In this document: one piece after another, positions 1 to 11,449 of the stretch
How positions within the stretch are numbered: position 1 is the first letter of the stretch
Layout of the letters: each line of letters starts with the position of its first letter
Assembly: GCA_013368315.1 (NCBI GenBank)
Contig: JAACJM010000023.1
Coordinates: 124,001 to 188,000 of the forward strand
Length of the DNA: 64,000 nt
Direction of reading: 5' to 3'
DNA from: Tetrapyrgos nigripes
Taxonomy: Eukaryota > Basidiomycota > Agaricomycetes > Agaricales > Campanellaceae
Made by a program: the position numbers and the translations under genes
Notes under the pieces: generated by a model
Seen by the model: the letters and a program-made list of their open reading frames with translations, nothing else
The model's database searches: none
What the model was told of the DNA's origin: nothing

Positions 1-60
1 CGAGGCTTCTATCACGGAAATTAGAAAGAAAATCTTGAGAAATTTGTATATCTAAACTGA

Positions 61-335
61 ATAGCTATACACGGGAGCCTCATATTATAAGAATAAGTCC
101 ATTAAGGGCCTCGTAACGTTATTACCTTCAGAAATAGCGAGCGGTGATGAGCAGGTTGTGAAGGATGATCGATGATGATGTTAGAGCAAGGACACGTTTT
201 TTGCGGCAAAGGCCGGTGACCGGTTGCGGTGGTCAAATGGCACCGGAAACCGGTAACCCTATCGAGCACAGCCACACGTGGGAGCATCAGATTATAAGAA
301 CGAGACCCTAAAGGGCCTCGTAAAAGTTTATGCAA
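61..335. repeat. Tandem pair of TTACGAGGCC-family element ends
   Basis: Two direct copies of a roughly 50-bp segment lie at about 69-118 and 274-326. Each reads CACG(T)GGGAGC, then ATTATAAGAA, then AAGGGCCTCGTAA. The same GGGCCTCGTAA/TTACGAGGCCC terminus recurs at least ten more times in the window, so this is probably a decayed or tandemly inserted copy of a short non-autonomous element. No coding potential is seen. Confidence 0.6.
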
Positions 336-1539
336 AAATCGCGGTTATAACCGTGAATGCTATCTTATAAAAAACCACGGATGATCCTTGCCTACCAGGC
401 ATTTGTAAGCGACCTGCCATTCTCAGCATGGTAGCTCATGGACCATCCACGGTCTCTGGTCTGTACTTCGGCAATTACCTTCGCTCGGCGCTCACCTGCC
501 GTCAGGTTTTTCGGAAAATGCTTTGGCTCGGGCTATTTAGTGTACCCGACCTGGGAATCTTCCCGCCCTGCCTGCTTGGGCACCCGCCCATTGCATCGGG
601 ATACTGCGCCTACATCTATACCAATCACATTAGTGTACACTGTAGTGTAGTGGTACATAGATAAAATTTCAGATTGCCATCGGGTCTACCTCAAGAGCTC
701 GCATTAGAGGCTTGGATCAGAAAACACGCAAATTAGGACCTGGGGGGAAAAGACAGAAAAAAATAGCTGGATCTGAGCACACAAGACCTACCTTGGTAAG
801 TACCGTCATAGTATAGGCTCGGATTAGAAATCTGTTAGGATGTTTGGTAGCGTCGGTTCCCGCATCGATCGGGGTCGGGCATGGCCATTTTAGGTTTTGG
901 TCCTTATGCGTTATTCCTTTGATCACGTACTGGCAGTGATGAACTACAGATTTCATTCCTTCACCACTAGTCCATCCCTTTAGTATCATATGAAAGCTGA
1001 GCTTTCTAGGAACCAATGTGCAGCAATAGTAGGACTTGGTATGTCCTCCAAAACACAACCACTTTGCTGCAACTGTCTAAGGACATGACAGCTGCAATAT
1101 CTGTGCAGATTCAGCAATTTTGAGCAAGCTATTTAAATATCAGGGCCCAAACTCAGTCACCTCAGGTTGTCCATTAAGCTTTGGAAGGATGGACCTCTCA
1201 GAGCTTCCTCTCTCATTTGTCAAAAGATATAGAGCATCAGTGAGCTGTCTTCTTTCATAACATTGATATACTGATTGTTATTCCTCCAGGTTTTCCACTC
1301 AAACTTCTCTGCAAAGGACAATCCTTACTTCCTTTCCATCGACAAGTACACTGATTGGATCTCCATGAAGGGGGCTGATTTCATTCGAGAGTGTGAATTC
1401 CAGGACCAGAGCCAAGCAATAGCAGACCTGGTCATGGATGATGCCTCGATGAAGGATCTCAGAGGGTGTAGAAGCTTGGTGTGTGTTACTTACTGGTTCA
1501 ATCATTTCTTGAAACCTTTTAACTTTTTTTTCGTAGTTC
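336..1539. other. Intergenic, no supported gene
   Basis: Only short unsupported open frames are present. A 100-codon frame at 1275-1580 (plus) lies just upstream of the broken transposon reading frame and may be its degraded 5' region or an unrelated chance frame. I see no recognisable motif in it. Confidence 0.4.
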
Positions 1540-2760
1540 TTGACACCAAGCCTTGCATCAAATCAATTCTTTACTGTTGAGAACATGGATTCTTGGTTGA
1601 ACGGTTCAATGTTCAATCAATGGGCTACATGGAGACATCTATCTTCGTGCCCTGGGTCAGTCATGTCCACATACTCATCCACCTCTCTACCTTCTTGCCC
1701 AGGGTCGGCCATGTCTACATACTTGTCCACCTCATCCGATTCAAATGCTGGTCAATATCCTTCATCTCCCATACAGTCTGCATAACTCAGCGAACGTCAT
1801 TCCACCTCGCATGAGCTACTTATCTCTGCTGTTGAGGGAGAGGATATTGCTCATACTTTGGAGTCTTTGCTCCCAGATTCCTCCACCTCTATCTTTCCTG
1901 AGAATGATGTTATTGACATTAACTCTCTTAGCATTCCTGATGTCAGATCCACAGCTTCTTTTAAGCATTCGTTATCTCCTGAAATCGAGGTTTCTGAACT
2001 TTTGACATGAGTTCCACTCAGGAAATCGAAAAAACCTCATACAGGTATCAAAACCACGAGGCAGGAATATGCAGACGAGATCATTGACTTGGATAATGTT
2101 CCTACAACCTGGAGTGTCCCACGAAACAATGCCATTTATCGTGTCAACTTTTCCAGTGATATCCCTCGTGAGAAGATTGGAAGCGGGGTAAAAGTGTCTG
2201 TAGATGTGTATATGAAGCAGCAGGTATGAGCTTGATTCTTGAATTTTTTTCTCTTGATGAGCTCTAAATTTTGTGTGGCAGGATCAAGATTCTTGGACTG
2301 GCTCAACTGGACATAAGAATGCTGATAGTCGAGTCTTTGGTCTGGTTCCTAATACTGGTACTGAGGCTACAGGTGCTCTTTGATGCAACAGTGTCCGTCA
2401 CTGTGAATTTCTTGACACAAAGTTGCTTGATGGCATCGAGCGTTATGACTATTTATTTATCCATTCACTTTAACCTTTTCTCATGTCGTCAATGGTTTCT
2501 CTCAGAAGGGACGTATGATTCAGAGACCTTACCCCACTAAAATGATTATGTTCATTCCTGTTGACAAAATGTTCGGTTCGCATTTGTGCTTCTACGAAAT
2601 CCTCACAACCATCCAGTCTATCTGAATATCAAGTCTGGGCAGGATGATCATCTCCGAATTCAACACCTGATCAATGCTGCAGAGGTTGTAGGATTGACTC
2701 CAGGACGCCTCTTGAATGGTAAACCCTAGATTATCTTCCAGTAATGTTCATGGCACTGAT
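1540..2760 (+). pseudogene. 5' half of a broken transposon protein (zinc-finger/MULE-like family)
   Basis: One reading frame runs from about 1540 to an intron near 2225, with in-frame stops TAA at 1783 and TGA at 2008. It encodes an imperfect duplicated Ser/Thr-rich segment (SCPGS.MSTY twice), then the block DLDNVPTTWSVPRN and, after an intron, DQDSWTGSTGH followed by a Cys/His cluster broken by TGA at 2381. Further on it carries IMFIPVDKNVRFAF, LRNPHNHPVY and AAEVVGLTPG. These blocks resemble the N-terminal zinc-binding half of a transposase-like protein family common in Agaricomycetes (family pattern from memory). The middle of the domain is missing. The frame stops at an insertion point, and its continuation lies beyond 9776. 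Non-functional. Confidence 0.65.
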
Positions 2761-2770
2761 TAAGCTTTTC

Positions 2771-2772
2771 TA
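2771..2772. repeat. TA target-site duplication, left copy
   Basis: TA directly precedes the TGTCGGAAA terminus, and TA follows the opposite terminus at 9776-9777. Removing the element and one TA restores a continuous spliced reading frame in the interrupted transposon, which supports this as the target duplication. Confidence 0.65.
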
Positions 2773-2870
2773 TGTCGGAAATTTCATTTCGGCCTTACAA
2801 TGAGGTAAGCCTTATGAGGTCATTGTAAGGATCTCACAACAATCAGCCGGTCATTACAACTGCCGGTAAT
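2773..2870. repeat. Left inverted terminus and subterminal repeats
   Basis: TGTCGGAAA through CGGCCT at 2773-2795 is the terminal inverted repeat. CTTACAATG, CATTGTAAG and CATTACAA words follow closely, mirroring those inside the right end. Confidence 0.7.
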
Positions 2871-3079
2871 ATGAATTGCTGCTTAATAAGAAGCCGGCTT
2901 ATCCGGTACACAATTCACAGAGGCGTACTCTTATAACTGTTCATCATTGATTCAGCTTGCGCAGTCGCCCTTCCTTCCCCTGTCACATACTTGTACTGCC
3001 TACCATTGTGTATGTCTCCTCTTCTTTATTATGGTTCAACCTTACATTTATGACTACTCATACTATAATAAGTACTCTA

Positions 3080-6000
3080 ATGGATCCTCAAACTCGGTAC
3101 ACTGCGGACAATAAACAACAGAAATACTGCGACTTTTGTGAAAAGTGGATTGGTTCACAAGGCTTTAGCCGGCATCGAAAAGCTTGTGAGGCCCGCAAAC
3201 GAAATGGGTTACAGAACAACATAGCGGCTGTGAATCTTCAAGACGGTGTGCTTTTTTTTTTGTTTTACCAAGTAATCTTCTACTAAAATTTGTGCAAATT
3301 AAATAGCTCACATTCGCAATGCTCTACCCATTCCAAGTAGTACTTTAGGACAAGACTGGATTACGAGGTTTCTGAATTTGCACTCAAAGCTGGACTCAAC
3401 CAAGGGCTTACTAGTGATCTTATTGATTTCCTCAACAAGACCGCTAAGCACACTGACAAATTTACTATTCACACTGCTATTGAGATGCAAAAACTGTGGA
3501 GCCTGGCTTCAGTCAAATATCCTGCAGTAAGTTTCCATTTTGCTCTTTGTAATATGTCTCTATAACTCATTATATATTTCTTCCAAAGTTTACAAAATCC
3601 CAGATTTCTGTTTTTCACCATGAGCACAAGGGAGAATTTGATGTTCATTATAGGCCTTTGTGGGACTGGGTGACAGAAATTGCAAGTAATTCTGAGCTAT
3701 GTTCAGAAATTGAATGGGATGCCCGTAGATATTCAAAATTTGATGGTGATAAATGGGAGCCTTTTATAGAAGAGGCTTGGACCGCTGATGTAAGTTCAGA
3801 GAATAGCCTCAATTAATAGAATTTAATTTCAGTGATTATTTTAGTCTGAACTTCCAGCAGATGGAAAACCATTTTTCATCATTCTATATGCGGATAAAAA
3901 CAAGCTCTCGTCATTTGGTACTCAGAAAGGCTATTCTGTCATAGCCCGTTGTGCAAATTTACCATCTCACATACGCAACGGTGTTGGGATCGGTGGTGGT
4001 CGTGTTGTGGGATGGCTTCCTATAGTTAGGCTGTGTTCATTTCTTGATCTGTCATATTTTCTGAAGTAAGCTTCTAGGTCAAAGAAGATCTAGCCCAGTC
4101 TGGTAAAACTCACTTTGTCAATTTCAAGAATGCAGTATGGCATGCAGCATTTGAGAAAATTATCGAGTCAATCATTCCATATTCGGAACATGGGGGTGCT
4201 CTATTATGTGGCGACAGGATCCAAAGACAGCTCTTTCCTATACCCTTTATCTTATCAGCTGACTATGAGGAACAGTGAGTATTTTAAACTTCATTTCTTG
4301 AATCAACTGGTATTAATATCTGTATTATAAGGTGTGTAATGGCACTCATCCGAGGTCTTGGAGGCCTCTGTCCCTGCCCAAAATGCCTAGTCAGAAAAGA
4401 AGACCAGTCAAACCTTTCAGCCAATATCCAGCTACGGACTCCAGAAGACATCCAAAAATTATTCCAGGAAATTAGGACATTTTCGAGACAGTCAGATAAA
4501 GAGAGTGTTTTGAAGGAACAGGGACTACGGCCTGTTGAAGTAAGTCACAGCTATAATATCAACTATCAATAAATAATACTGTTCACAGAATGTTTTTTGG
4601 AAGCTGGCACATATGGATCCATACTTTGGTTGCTCCTTTGATGAGCTGCATTTTGACAGCAGTGGATTATGGGGTGATCATTTGTTTGAGCAATTCAAAG
4701 AACACTTGAAATCTGTAGGAAGGGCAGCTTCTGCCAAAGTTGATACTAGGTATTCAAAATTGATCTTTGATTCAAGAGTATTAAATCAGATTTATTTTAT
4801 TTAGGTTCAGTAAAATGCCAGGGTGGAGAGGACTCAATCACTTCAGGTCTGTCACCAATACATCATTCAATGATGGCTCCAAACATCGTGATATCTCCAA
4901 GGTTGGTGTCTTATTTGACTTTACTTTTCAGAATCCACATGTTCTCTAGATATTTTTGTTTGCTGCCCATGATGTATTTGAGCAGGGTGATGCCGCCTTC
5001 CAGCTGCTGAGATGCTTGCGTGCCTACCAAAATATGACTATGTATGCAGGCTTGGCAGTCCAAACAGAAGGTAGAATATGGGAAGGAAGAGCTGCTGTAT
5101 TGGTTTTCAACTCCATGATCTCAGTCAGTATAGTTTTCACTTTTGATCTGTATACTAGAATAACCCTTTCTTCAGAGATATATCTCACTTGCCAAAGATA
5201 CATGGAATTTTCCTAAAATGCATTACCATCAGCATGTCTTTGATGAAATTCAGAAAAAGGGGGTGCAGTCAGTGTACGGGACAAAGCCTAACGAAAAAAT
5301 GCATGGGCCACTCCGAAAAATATATCACCAGAGGACAAATTTCAAAGAAGTTGCAGATCAGGTCACATTTTCACTATTTTCTTTTGCAAGCAATACTCAA
5401 GTATGTAATCTTCAGATACTATGAATTGAACACCAATTCATGGTTGCCACAGTTATCTGCACACAGTTGGATTTATTGGATGAACATAACAGCACAGTCA
5501 ATAATGAAGAGTCAGAAGAAGTCAATGCTTCAGAAGAAAAACCTGGAAGCCACCATTTCCATATTGGCTCCAAAAAGAAACCCATTTCACTTCAAGAACT
5601 TGAAGCATTGAATCAAACAAATCCATTATTTTCAAGATTCCGAATTGAATTGGGCATTTATATGACAGCCTTCCTATCGGCATATCACATCCGCCTGCCA
5701 CGAAATCAGCGAGTAAGATACAGTCCAAGTGATACTGTAAGTCATATCTTAATCATATTCCTAATGCATTAACAAAGGGCAACAACAATATAGATAACTC
5801 CATTTCAATTTTTGAAGGTCAACTACGAATCCATGGAAACGTGGCGGGAAGCCACTGATTACTTGTGATGTAATCCATATTTCCACCACAATCAAAGATA
5901 TGATTTTGTGCTATTTCAAAAGGCAGAAAACCAGCTCAACTTTGCACAGTTGCTGTACCTATTCACTACAATTATCGATGAGAAGTCCTATGCAATCGCT

Positions 6001-6245
6001 TTTATTCAGCCATACAAAGTGGTCAACCAGTGACCTGCACGAGACAGGAGACTAGGACTCATTCGTCTTCGAAAAGATCAAAGATCTGAATTTATCCCTG
6101 TAGCCTCGATTATACGTGGAATTTTGGCACCTGCAGTTAACGATGATGATCCTCTATCCAGCGACCGTTTCATATTTGATCTTGTAGATGGTGATATTTT
6201 TCTACGGATGAAGAGTATGTATCCAGAGTACACTGTAGTATCTTA
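3080..6245 (+). pseudogene. Plavaka-type transposase, decayed, multi-exon
   Basis: The ATG at 3080 opens a C2H2-like finger (YCDFCEKW then FSRHRKAC, residues about 14-35). After several introns come the hallmark blocks FFIILYADKNKLSSFG, YSVIARCANLP, GGRVVGWLPIV, LSADYEEQ and GGLCPCPKCLV, then a long C-terminal region with MHYHQHVFDEIQ and IELGIYMTAFLSAY. These match the Plavaka transposases widespread in basidiomycetes (CACTA-related, RNase-H-like DDE nuclease acting in the nucleus on element ends). In-frame TGA codons at 5866-5868 and 6031-6033 interrupt the last part, and a TAG sits near 3337. Introns between about 3245 and 5820 look intact. It begins about 300 bp inside the left terminus. 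Confidence 0.8.
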
Positions 6246-6920
6246 GGAATTTGCCATTTTATGTATATACATTGATACACGCTAACAGTAATAATTAAAG
6301 ACTGGCACAAGTCTGAGTCTTTGGTGGGTACTCACAGGTTGATCCACTCATTACCTGTGAGTCTTAAACCCTTGGACAGGAGTACCCTTTTCCCACAAGT
6401 CCTTGGTTGGTCATGGGTCAAGGCACTGGAGGCCAAGGGTACTCATATAAGTACCCACATTATTACTGTAATATAAGTATATTTTCTTCAGCAAATGTGC
6501 AAAGAAAGCCAAAAGAACCTGCTTAATGGAAAGCATTTCTTCAGCAAATGTGCAAAGAAAGCCAAAAGAACCAGCTTAAGGGAAAGCATGAGAATGTCAC
6601 ACATGTGATATAATTACAATACTTAGTAGATTAAATTAGATTTTGATAAGATAGGACCAAAAAAGCAGCTGTGCCAGTGCATCCATGCTGAAAATGCGAA
6701 CTGTGCAACATTGATCACAGCAGCTCCGCAAAAAACTTTATTTTGGGTACTGTACCCGGGGGAGATCATAATTCTCCACGATATTTTCTAGAGTGGTGTA
6801 ACTATACTATATCTATGTACTGCCAAAGTCTGTTTGAGACCGATTTTTGCTGGTGGTGCACAGTAGTTGTCACCGTGAATCATCAGCAAGCTTTGATTAC
6901 ATAATACCTGGCAGCTATCA
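6246..6920. other. Non-coding spacer within the Plavaka-like element
   Basis: No gene is seen. The stretch contains the direct duplication at 6483-6589 and AT-rich sequence between the transposase and the DUF6698 gene. Confidence 0.4.
6483..6589. repeat. 53-bp tandem duplication
   Basis: Two nearly identical adjacent copies, period 53, of a segment beginning TTTCTTCAGCAAATGTGCAA and ending GGAAAGCAT. They differ at only a few bases, so the duplication is recent. Confidence 0.85.
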
Positions 6921-6939
6921 GGCCTGACCTAGCACTGAC

Positions 6940-7077
6940 CCAGTACTACGACTCATACCCTGACTCGTAAACTGACTCGGATACTGACTTGGGCGCTGAC
7001 TTGGACGTGACTCGGACCGTGACGCTGACTTGGATACCGACTCGGATGTTGACTCAGACGTTGACTCGGTCTCCTGA
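6940..7077. repeat. Degenerate GACTCGGA(T/C) short tandem array
   Basis: GACTCG/GACTTGG recurs every 6 or 12 bases on the plus strand. On the minus strand it would read as a Ser-rich dipeptide series (SESTSES..SQRPSQ) in an 89-codon frame beginning at 7187. A stop-free frame through such a repeat is expected by chance, so I do not call a gene. Confidence 0.6.
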
Positions 7078-7469
7078 GTGTCCGGACACCCTGGACATTT
7101 GGGACATCCATCCGAACGCATTGGTATCTGAAGCCAACCCATTAGGAGACCTAGATACGAGACTGCGAGACATGTGTTGAATTTCATACATATCGATGGT
7201 GTGAGAAAGATACCAGATTATTACCATAACGGACAGATTTACTGCCGTCTCATCATTACCAAGTGTCCTCTTGGTGTCGTCTCGCACGAAGATTCTGGAA
7301 GGGCTAATGTACGTACTCATTACAGAAATCAGCTTATTCCATGGAAAATGAAGCTTAAGAGGTAATAAAACACGGACCAAGACTAAAAGTTACATACGCG
7401 CCTCAAGGCGATTCTGACTCAACCATAAACCTCAACCATCGGTACTACTACTCCTCCTAATATCTCAAA

Positions 7470-9117
7470 ATGTCATCCACTCCTCCTACCGAAATCCAAG
7501 GCCAAACCAACGACAATGATCTCGAACCAATTAGACTCCCTGCTCAAACTGCAAATCCCACTATATTATACGACGTATGTTTTGGCATCTATGTCTTAGA
7601 TTGCCTCATGGCTGACAGCGCCATCGTTTCCAATAATCTAAGGCACTGAAGAAATGCCAATTACAGATTCAAACGCTAAAGGATTGTAACACAGAGCTCC
7701 GAACTGCTAACACCACTCTCACCGCCTCCCTTCAGATGTACGAAAATGGTCCGGGACGAAAGCCTAAGTCCAAGTCCAACATCGACGCTGAGCTAAGCGT
7801 TTACGAGGCCCGGATCACCGACATCGGGAAAAAATACTGTCTCATGGTTGAACCGTGGATCAACAGTAATCTTTTTCAACAAGAACCTCCTTCGGACACC
7901 TCGGGCACAATCTCGTTTGAACAATTTGAGAGTTACGCCACCTATCAATCCGGAAACCTTCTTGAGCTCCATCATTACCTTTCCGCATATCCACCTTTAT
8001 CAAAGCTTGCAAAAGATGTTCAGGCTTTTGGGCCACTGGTGCGTAAAATTGCTCATATTCATACATAGACTTTGTTACTGATTGTCTAACTATTGTAGTT
8101 TGTCAAGCACATTGGTAATGAAAGATCGCAGTCATTGACAACTCTTCGCCATGTCGCACCCATCATTTTTGCAGACATCGACCCAAATTTGCGCATCTGG
8201 AGTGCCGGCGCTGCATCCGAACGTGGAAATTCCGACCGCTTCAAGGCCCTTCTCTTTGACCCAATCAGAAAGAAGAATCGTTTCTCTCCTATATTCTTCC
8301 CTGATTGCGACACAAGCAAAAGACCCTTTATGAATGAAATTCAGCCTGCCGTAAGTCTCAAGATCTGCGTTGTGTTTTACCTAGTACTTACTGTTGATTA
8401 TCATTCAGATGATTTGTGTAGCGCTCTTCAGACCGTCTTCCATTAAAAATCCAAAATTCAAGTTTGAAGGCCGACTGTTGGGTATGCAGTGGGGAGTGAA
8501 GAATGTCAACGCGTCACTGATTGCGTGGTCTGGTATAACGGTGCGTGTAATAGATGCATTTCTTTCTCCAAAAACTTACCCACGAGTTTTGGCTACAGTT
8601 GAAATTCCTTCTATCCTCGGATTCTATATTTTCGGAGAAGGGATCAGCAACCCAGAACAACTACCGAGAGGATTTTTATCTGTTCAGGAAATTCATCATC
8701 GAGAGCGAGCTCGAGGGTGATGGTTTTGCAAAGGAATTATTCGGGTTTTATGACAAATGCGTGTTTGCGAGACATTCATCCATAGCAAGTAATGATGAGA
8801 CTGAAGAGCTACTAGATGATGAAGAATTCGACAAGATGGCAGCAATGAGACGACGGATCCAAGCTGGAACACCCCAATTGCAACACCCATCTACCCCGGC
8901 AATTCCCAGCAGTATCACGCATGTGGAGTCACAGATGGATCCTGTTGTTCCTGAAGTTCCCATCATATCCGAACCTAGTCCATCTGTCCATCCTGTTGTG
9001 CCTGAAGTTCCCATCATATCTGAACCTGGTCCATCTGTCCAGATCATCCAGCCAAACGCGTCTAATCTGTCTAACCAACTCCAACCGTGGAACCTCGCGC
9101 TAGCCGCCGATGCATAA
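7470..9117 (+). CDS. DUF6698-family protein (transposon-borne)
   Basis: Five exons (7470-7574, 7643-8038, 8099-8350, 8409-8540, 8599-9117) join in frame with GT-AG introns of 58-68 nt to give about 467 residues. An N-terminal coiled segment (ALKKCQLQIQTLKDCNTELR) precedes the core MICVALFRPSSI, FEGRLLGMQWG, LLSSDSIFSEKG and YREDFYLFRKFI, which fits DUF6698, a basidiomycete family of unknown role. The C-terminus has a 16-residue tandem duplication (PVVPEVPIISEP twice). The frame one step over after 9117 encodes a plausible basic tail (KPRGRGKRAARK) ending near 9207, so a late frameshift may have cut the last 30 or so residues. It lies inside the Plavaka-like element, downstream of the transposase and in the same orientation. 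Function unknown; family call by pattern. Confidence 0.75.
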
Positions 9118-9569
9118 CACCGACTGCTGCAGAAGTTGGAGCTGAGTCTGCTGATACGTCTGATCCAAAGCCACGCGGACGTGGAAAGCGAGCTGCAAGG
9201 AAATGATTTCTGTTGATGTAACATACACCAATTACTGTCTACTACTTTGATAGCTACAATGCTTGTACTGATTCCTTGCTACGTGTCAATGACAACAAAC
9301 ATGTATATATCAAATCCGAAGAGATATCATGCCTACATGAGCCTTTGACTGAACAAGGGGAAAGCGGCACTGAGTACATCAGACACGAGTAGCTCTATAT
9401 GATGAGCTTGTTCCCTACGTATAGTAACAGAACCATGGCTTAGCTGTCTTAATCATTACTGTCGCTGGTGACTATTAGATTACTGGTCTGACACAGGTTC
9501 AAGCCTTTCAAATGGCAATCCTTCATTAGATTAAGTGAACGGTCTACATTGAATATCGCCTAACTAATT
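9118..9569. other. Non-coding 3' spacer of the Plavaka-like element
   Basis: Apart from the possible frameshifted DUF6698 tail up to about 9207, no coding signal is seen before the right subterminal repeats. Confidence 0.4.
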
Positions 9570-9775
9570 ATTTTGGCATTGCCTAGCAAGTTTGGGCGTC
9601 CCTCACAACCCTGTTGCCATTGCAAGCCCCACAGCGTCGTAAGCCATTACAAGCACGGCATCCACCTCTCCTTATTAAATTTCCTCTTGCCAGTGATGCA
9701 TTGTAATGCCTCGCCCAGATCCGGCCATTGTAAGCCGTTGCGAGCGCTTATCAGGCCGAATTAATTTTTCCGACA
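9570..9775. repeat. Right subterminal repeats and inverted terminus
   Basis: CATTGCAAG, CATTACAAG, CATTGTAATG and CATTGTAAG occur between 9598 and 9735. The 23-bp terminus at 9753-9775 ends in TTTTTCCGACA, the complement of the left end. TA follows at 9776-9777. Confidence 0.7.
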
Positions 9776-11120
9776 TATCACAGCCAAAACATCATCCAAT
9801 ATTGTGGAAGAGGAGGGAGTCTCCCTTACCCAAGGCAGTTGACTCATACAACAAGAGATCATTAATGTGAAAGCACAACAATTTCCAAAGGGTTTCTGCT
9901 GGGATGGTATGAATTCTTCATTGGTCTTCTTTGGGAGTTTGAATGGCTGATCATTAATAGGATTGGTGTATGAGTTTGAGCAGCACGACTCCAAACTCTC
10001 ACCTTCAAAGTGCTATATTCACTCGGTCATTTGCCATGGCCATATCAAGATTGCAGTGACTATGCATCCTGGGTTGGCACCTCTCGCTCATAAAGTCCAT
10101 GAACTTCAAGCAGATTTCACGTTCAAGCATGTTGCATCTGACGAGTTTAATGAGTGGGAAGTTGTGGCTTACTCTGATCAGTACGGTCAAAGTAAGTATC
10201 TGCCATGATTGTTTTTCACTAATACTCATACTATGCTGATATTCACTAAGGATTCACACTCGCAAGTTTATACTGCAACTCTTTTGAAAGGGCAGTGTTC
10301 TATTACCTTTTCTCTGAGTTGGACGAGGCTGTCAAATCTACTACTGGATCTTCACTCAAGTTCAAGGCTTTGAACCTGACTGATGGTAACCTCCTGGCTA
10401 TTATTCTAGATAGCGAGCCTGCACAAGCTATTGGGATCAGAGACTTCCTTATTAAACTCAACAAGTCAGCCTTGAGTGGGATTGAGACTGATGATCCCTC
10501 TGTAATCGTCCTGCACGTCATTAAACTCTGCGCTGTTCATTATGAGCGGTGAGCAATTTTTTAATTCTGTTTCATTGCTCATATCATTGAATCTTGACTG
10601 ATCTGTTAGAAACATTGACAAGCTATCAGTTACGGTCTCAAAGAATGATATTCAACGTCTCAAGTCTTTCAGAGCACTCAAAACTGATGAAGACATTCAA
10701 AAATGGCATGACTTTGGTCAGAATCACAGTGATCCATCACTCCAGAGTGAGTGTACTTGCTGTTGTCCAATGATTGATTTTGACGTTGCTTGTAGATTGG
10801 TATGCGCAGAAGCTATTGTACTCATGGCTTCTTCCTGCATTGAATAGATATCTCTCAAGAATCAGTAACGAAGCATGGGATCTGACCTCGCATAACACCA
10901 ATATGGTTGAGGGTGGCTATGCAACTCGTAATGCAGAGACAGGTATTCAGAAAACATTGGTGGAGGCAGTATTGAAGTAAGTATCTCGATTTTTATCTGC
11001 CTCCACCTGCTTATATACTCATTTGGTAATTTACAAGTAATTAATTATATCTATGCTCAGAATACAAGAGAGGCCGCACTGGTGCAACCAGAAGGGCATG
11101 AGAACAATGCATGGAACAAG
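9776..11120 (+). pseudogene. 3' half of the interrupted transposon protein
   Basis: Directly after the element the frame reads SSNIVEEEGVSLTQGS, stop TGA (9840), LIQQEIINVKAQQFPKG, stop TGA (9948), then an open stretch. It continues with DFTFKHV.SDEFNEWEVVAYSDQYGQ, the exon starting RFTLASLYCNSFERAVFYYL, then VIKLCAVHYER, WYAQKLLYSWLLPALNRY and SNEAWDLTSHNTNMVEGGYA. This is the C-terminal DDE-like part of the same Agaricomycete family as the 1540-2760 half. Introns at about 10193-10251, 10550-10609 and 10748-10795 have GT-AG borders. The final exon (about 11060-11120) ends at a stop. Spliced directly to the upstream half it gives one protein, so the Plavaka-like element interrupted it. Confidence 0.7.
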
Positions 11121-11449
11121 TTTGCATGGTCCTGAATAAGCACTACTGAGCAGTTCACCTAGTGAAATAATTTCAGACCAAGGAAATACCCCAGACCACC
11201 TGGGAAAATAGAACTTTAGGCGAAAATACAAAGGGAAGGGCCAGACCAGAATCTGACAAAATAATGAGATGTGACTTTGCGCAAGGCACTTTGGAGTTTA
11301 TTCTAGTCATCCGAAGGTCAAATTTTCGACAATTGCTAGTCGTAATATATTGCAATAGTTCATCTAATTCATACTTATACCTTGGTGATAGGTCCTGCAG
11401 GCGGGGCAGCATGTACCATGGGAGGGAGGGGCGTGGGAATGTATCCCAA
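11121..11449. other. Decayed 3' flank of the interrupted transposon
   Basis: No supported gene. A 171-codon frame from 11264 runs across an unrelated repeat boundary, has no recognisable motif and is not called. Confidence 0.35.

Larger units (their letters stand above)
2773..9775 (+). mobile_element. Plavaka-like DNA transposon, 7.0 kb, nested in another transposon
   Basis: The ends are inverted repeats of 23 bp with 19 matches: the left end starts TGTCGGAAA and reaches CGGCCT, and the right end is its complement. Inside both ends lie several copies of a subterminal word close to CATTGTAAG/CTTACAATG (left about 2804-2870, right about 9598-9735), as is usual for CACTA-like elements. A Plavaka-type transposase lies near the left end and a DUF6698 gene near the right, both plus strand. 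The termini are not CACTA and the duplication is 2 bp, so superfamily placement rests on the transposase. The transposase has stops, so this copy is not autonomous. Confidence 0.75.

Noticed and set aside
6918..7187. Signal-peptide-like Ser-rich minus-strand protein
   Set aside because: Most of it is a degenerate GACTCG repeat, with no homology or splice support.
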